From the NCBI GenBank assembly GCA_035620975.1, contig DASPFV010000331.1, positions 1 through 8,027 of the forward strand: a DNA stretch of 8,027 nucleotides, read 5' to 3'. Position numbers and translations under genes: made by a program. Below the pieces are notes generated by a model, which saw only the letters and a program-made list of their open reading frames with translations, did not search any database and had not been told where the DNA came from. Positions 5,925-8,027 of this stretch are shown in pieces; position 1 is the first letter of the stretch, and every line of letters starts with the position of its first letter. The stretch is from DASPFV01 sp035620975. GTDB lineage: Bacteria > Acidobacteriota > Vicinamibacteria > Vicinamibacterales > 2-12-FULL-66-21.

Positions 5925-7100
5925 ATGACCAGTCCCAGCCTGCCCCTCGCAGGGGTCCGTGTCCTCGATCTCACCCGCGTCCTCGCGGGCCCGTTCTGCA
6001 CCATGCTGCTCGGCGACATGGGAGCGGAAGTCCTCAAGATCGAGGATCCCGTCCACGGGGATGACACCCGGGATTGGGCGCCGTTCGTGGACGGATGGAG
6101 CACGTACTTCCTCGGCGTGAACCGCAACAAGAAGAGCGTCACGATCGACCTGAAGTCGGAGAATGGCGCCTCATTCCTCGAGGCGCTGATCCGCACGGCT
6201 GACGTGCTCGTCGAAAACTTCAGGCCGGGAACGCTCGACCGTCTTGGATTCGGGGCCGAGCGCGCCCGGGCGCTGAACCCGCGGCTGATCTACTGCTCGA
6301 TCTCGGGCTACGGAACGACGGGACCGCGGCGGGATCTGCCGGGTTACGACATGGTCATCCAGGGAGAGTCTGGTCTGATGGACGTGACCGGATTCCCGGA
6401 GACCGGGCCGACGAAGGTCGGTGTCGCGATCACCGATTGCCTGGCCGCGCTGTATGCGGTTCAGGGCATCCTCCTCGCGCTCGTCTCGCGCGCGCAGACG
6501 GGCGTGGGGCAGGTCGTCGATATCGCCCTGCTCGATGCCGCCGTGTCGGTTCTGGGACTGCCGACGGGCATCGTCGCCGCGACCGGCCGGAGCCCGGGCC
6601 GCATGGGCAACGAGCATCCGTCGCTCGCGCCCTACGAGCCGTTCGCTGCGGCCGATGGCCTCGTCATCGTCGCCGTCGCCAATCCCAGGCTCTGGTCCAG
6701 ATTCTGCGCCGCGATCGGAGCGGCTCACCTCGAGGGGGATCCGCGGTTCGCCACGAACAGCGATCGACTGCAGAATCGGGAGGCGCTGACCGCGGCCATC
6801 CGCAGCATCTTCGAGCGGCAAACCGTGGACGCGCTGATCGCGAAGCTGAGTGCCGCAGGCGTTCCCTGCGGCCGCGTCCGGTCGATTCCCGAGGTGCTGG
6901 CGGATCCGCACCTCGCCGCACGCCAGATGCTGCTCGAGCTGCCGCTGGCAGGCGGCACGGTGAAGGTACCGGGCAATCCGATGAAGCTGTCGAGCGTCCC
7001 TCGAGCGGCCGAATCCCCGGCGCCAGCTCTGGGGGAGCACACAGGCGAAATCCGTCGGGCGCTCGGCCTGGAGAATTCCGACGCCCTCGACCGATGCTGA
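5925..7100 (+). CDS. CoA-transferase family III (CaiB/BaiF)
   Basis: A cytoplasmic family III CoA-transferase of 391 residues, moving CoA between acyl-CoA and a free carboxylic acid. The N-terminus LPLAGVRVLDLTRVLAGP (7-24) is the standard family opening, followed by LLGDMGAEVLKIE (28-40), NRNKKSVTIDLK (66-77), VLVENFRPG (94-102), LIYCSISGYG (121-130), GYDMVIQGESG (140-150) and the VAITD segment in which Asp171 matches the position of the catalytic aspartate (Asp169 in formyl-CoA transferase). TGVGQVVDIALLDA (192-205) follows. The C-terminal domain is complete and the length is typical. An in-frame ATG at 5895 would add 10 residues; neither start has a clear ribosome-binding site, and 5925 fits the family better. 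It starts 113 bases after the DUF1080 stop and overlaps the following small reading frame by 7 bases. The substrate cannot be read from the sequence. Confidence 0.94.
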   Translation: MTSPSLPLAGVRVLDLTRVLAGPFCTMLLGDMGAEVLKIEDPVHGDDTRDWAPFVDGWSTYFLGVNRNKKSVTIDLKSENGASFLEALIRTADVLVENFRPGTLDRLGFGAERARALNPRLIYCSISGYGTTGPRRDLPGYDMVIQGESGLMDVTGFPETGPTKVGVAITDCLAALYAVQGILLALVSRAQTGVGQVVDIALLDAAVSVLGLPTGIVAATGRSPGRMGNEHPSLAPYEPFAAADGLVIVAVANPRLWSRFCAAIGAAHLEGDPRFATNSDRLQNREALTAAIRSIFERQTVDALIAKLSAAGVPCGRVRSIPEVLADPHLAARQMLLELPLAGGTVKVPGNPMKLSSVPRAAESPAPALGEHTGEIRRALGLENSDALDRC

Positions 7101-7222
7101 CCTGCCTCGGCCTCCTGGCGGTCGTGAGCCTGCTCGCGCAGCGGCGGACGATCCCCTATGCCTTCGCCGTGAGCCTCGTGATGACGGCAGCTGCGCTCGC
7201 GACGGGCGCCAGTCGCTGGTGA
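7094..7222 (+). CDS. Small 42-residue two-helix membrane peptide
   Basis: A short reading frame, too small for usual gene thresholds. It encodes two hydrophobic segments, residues 2-15 (LTCLGLLAVVSLLA) and about 22-38 (YAFAVSLVMTAAALATG), joined by QRRTIP with two arginines, and ends ASRW. This looks like a membrane hairpin with the loop on the cytoplasmic side. It fills the gap between two confident genes: its ATG overlaps the CoA-transferase stop (ATGCTGA, 7094-7100) and its TGA overlaps the GNAT start (GTGA, 7219-7222). No ribosome-binding site is present, so translation would depend on coupling to the CoA-transferase. I know no family for it; it could be the remnant of a longer membrane protein. 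The fit between neighbours and the hydrophobic pattern are seen directly; that it is expressed is inference. Confidence 0.55.
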   Translation: MLTCLGLLAVVSLLAQRRTIPYAFAVSLVMTAAALATGASRW

Positions 7223-7773
7223 GTGGGGGGCCCGACGTGGAGTACGTCATCGTGTCCGCGCTTGCCGGGGATGCGATCACCATCGCGGACATCCAGACCG
7301 CGAGCTGGCGCGATTCGTACCGCGAGTTCCTGCCCGCTCGGTTCCTGGCCGGTCCTATCGTCGAGAACCGCCGCTCGCTCTGGACGGCCCGGATGTCCGC
7401 GCCCGACGCCGACCGGCGTTTCGTCGCCAAGGCGATGGCCGGCGGCAGCGCGATTGGCTTCGCATGCGTGCTGCTCGACGCCGATCCGGCGTGGGGTCCA
7501 TTGCTCGACAACCTCCACGTGCTGCCCGGGATGAAGGGGCTGGGAGTCGGCTGGGCGCTGTTCCGGGCCGCGCGGGAGTGGGTCCTGGAACAGGCCCCGC
7601 TCGAGCCGATGCACCTCTGGGTCATCGAGGCGAATCAGCAGGCGCGCGGCTTCTACGATCGACAGGGCGGCGCAATCGCGGAGCGCCGCGTGGTGGAAGT
7701 CACGGCCGGGTTCCGGGTCCCCGCGCTTCGATACGTCTGGCCGCCCGAATCTGGCCGCTCCGCGCCATCGTAG
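7219..7773 (+). CDS. GNAT family N-acetyltransferase
   Basis: An acetyl-CoA-dependent N-acetyltransferase of the GNAT superfamily, 184 residues from the GTG at 7219. An early segment, IADIQTASWRDSYREFLP (22-39), is the N-terminal strand-helix pattern common in RimI-like members. Motif A is LHVLPGMKGLGVGWALF (99-115), where the pyrophosphate-binding loop reads MKGLGVG rather than the usual Q/RxxGxG/A form with a basic first residue. Motif B is LWVIEANQQARGFYDRQG (133-150), containing the conserved N-x-x-A-x-x-F-Y. The GTG start overlaps the stop of the 42-residue frame by 4 bases. A second in-frame GTG at 7237, preceded by a G run at 7225-7230, would remove six residues and give the N-terminus MEYVIVSA, which matches typical family starts well. 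The acceptor (small amine, antibiotic or protein N-terminus) is unknown. Confidence 0.93.
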   Translation: MSGGPDVEYVIVSALAGDAITIADIQTASWRDSYREFLPARFLAGPIVENRRSLWTARMSAPDADRRFVAKAMAGGSAIGFACVLLDADPAWGPLLDNLHVLPGMKGLGVGWALFRAAREWVLEQAPLEPMHLWVIEANQQARGFYDRQGGAIAERRVVEVTAGFRVPALRYVWPPESGRSAPS

Positions 7774-7806
7774 CGGAGGGCCTCGCGCGCGCTGGACCGA
7801 AGCTGG

Positions 7807-7870
7807 CCGGCCCGATCTGCCGGTGGACTTGGCGACAGGTGGTACCCGCGGAAGATGCCCGGGGTCGGGC
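7807..7870 (+). terminator. Two hairpins after the GNAT gene, possible weak terminator
   Basis: CCGGC (7807-7811) pairs with GCCGG (7819-7823) across 7 bases, and GCCCG (7857-7861) pairs with CGGGC (7866-7870) across a GGGT tetraloop. Both lie between the GNAT stop and the next promoter, where a transcript end is expected. Neither is followed by a T tract, so factor-dependent termination or mere GC-rich pairing is possible. Confidence 0.3.
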
Positions 7871-7888
7871 CACTGCCCGGCTTATACC

Positions 7889-7917
7889 TTGACGGCGTAT
7901 ACTGTGTGTTATATAGT
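7889..7917 (+). promoter_or_regulatory. Near-consensus sigma70 promoter of the PadR-family gene
   Basis: TTGACG (7889-7894), a 17-base spacer and TATAGT (7912-7917) form a strong sigma70-type promoter, five of six matches in each box. It stands in the most AT-rich stretch of the window. Transcription would start near 7924-7925, only a few bases before the GTG at 7932. Confidence 0.75.
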
Positions 7918-7934
7918 ATGCGCCACATACTGTG
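7899..7934. promoter_or_regulatory. Putative operator with three half-sites overlapping the -10 box
   Basis: AGTATG (7915-7920) and CATACT (7926-7931) form a perfect 6-base dyad around CGCCA. ATACT (7899-7903) also forms a dyad with AGTAT (7915-7919) across 11 bases. The octamer ATACTGTG occurs at 7899-7906 and 7927-7934, exactly 28 bases apart. The sites cover the promoter spacer, the -10 box and the transcription start, the position expected for repression. PadR regulators commonly bind dyads of this AT-rich type in their own promoters. Confidence 0.6.
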
Positions 7935-8027
7935 CGGAACATCACTGCCGACCCGAGCGTGGTGGGCGTCCATGCCGAATTGTTCGAGAACCTCCGCCTG
8001 GAGCTGCGCCGGGGCTGCCTTGTGCTC
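7932..8027 (+). CDS. PadR-family transcriptional regulator, N-terminus only (runs off the window)
   Basis: The frame is open from 7917 to the window end. From the GTG at 7932 it gives 32 residues, ending ELFENLRLELRRGCLVL. That segment matches the N-terminal helix of PadR-family winged-helix regulators, where a helix with the pattern xxELRRGxLxL precedes the DNA-binding domain. GTG codons at 7959 and 7962 are alternative starts. No ribosome-binding site is seen before any of them, and the promoter predicts a leader of only about 8 bases before 7932, so a leaderless or near-leaderless message is likely. The predicted operator over the promoter suggests self-repression. PadR proteins usually sense small molecules and control efflux or stress genes, which would lie downstream outside the window. 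The family call rests on a short stretch. Confidence 0.6.
   Translation, partial: MRNITADPSVVGVHAELFENLRLELRRGCLVL

Noticed and set aside
6171..7625. A 484-codon open frame on the minus strand opposite the CoA-transferase and GNAT genes
   Set aside because: It spans two unrelated confident genes on the other strand, has no recognisable domain and has shadow-type composition.
1..8027. tRNA, rRNA or riboswitch
   Set aside because: I found no cloverleaf, rRNA signature or recognisable riboswitch core in the non-coding parts on either strand.

Overview
The window is GC-rich bacterial DNA with dense, mostly well-coupled genes. It resembles an acidobacterium (perhaps Vicinamibacteria) or another particulate-sugar degrader such as a planctomycete or verrucomicrobium. 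The reasons are the combination of Tat-exported Gfo/Idh/MocA oxidoreductase, exported GHL6-type glycosidase-like protein and secreted DUF1080 (3-keto-disaccharide hydrolase) protein, the intergenic CGCGGAT-type repeats, and a PadR-type regulator start at the right edge. The taxonomic assignment is inference from gene style only.

Left half (minus strand, read from 4696 down to 125): a three-gene operon. First is a Tat-exported GHL6/beta-galactosidase-trimerisation-domain protein. It overlaps by 4 bases an exported protein made of two tandem ferredoxin-like (dimeric alpha/beta-barrel-like) repeats. After 25 bases comes a Tat-exported Gfo/Idh/MocA oxidoreductase. A -10-like box and a strong ribosome-binding site precede the first gene. 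A 7-bp inverted repeat and a short stretch resembling a dispersed (RAYT/REP-associated) element end lie beyond the last gene.

Middle (4697-5172): a divergent intergenic region of about 475 bases dominated by a tandem repeat of about 117 bp. Each unit carries two pairs of CGCGGAT spaced exactly 10 bp. Beyond it lie a few weak hairpins.

Right half (plus strand): a secreted DUF1080 protein, a family III (CaiB/BaiF) CoA-transferase, an unannotated-looking 42-residue two-helix membrane peptide fitted exactly between its neighbours with overlaps of 7 and 4 bases, and a GNAT acetyltransferase. After a short non-coding stretch a near-consensus sigma70 promoter, interleaved with a palindromic putative operator, drives a PadR-family regulator that runs off the window.

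Functional reading: exported oxidoreductase plus exported DUF1080 hydrolase plus exported glycosidase-like protein suggest extracytoplasmic breakdown of a glycoside through a 3-keto intermediate. The CoA-transferase, membrane peptide and GNAT protein form a separate module with no evident link to sugar use.
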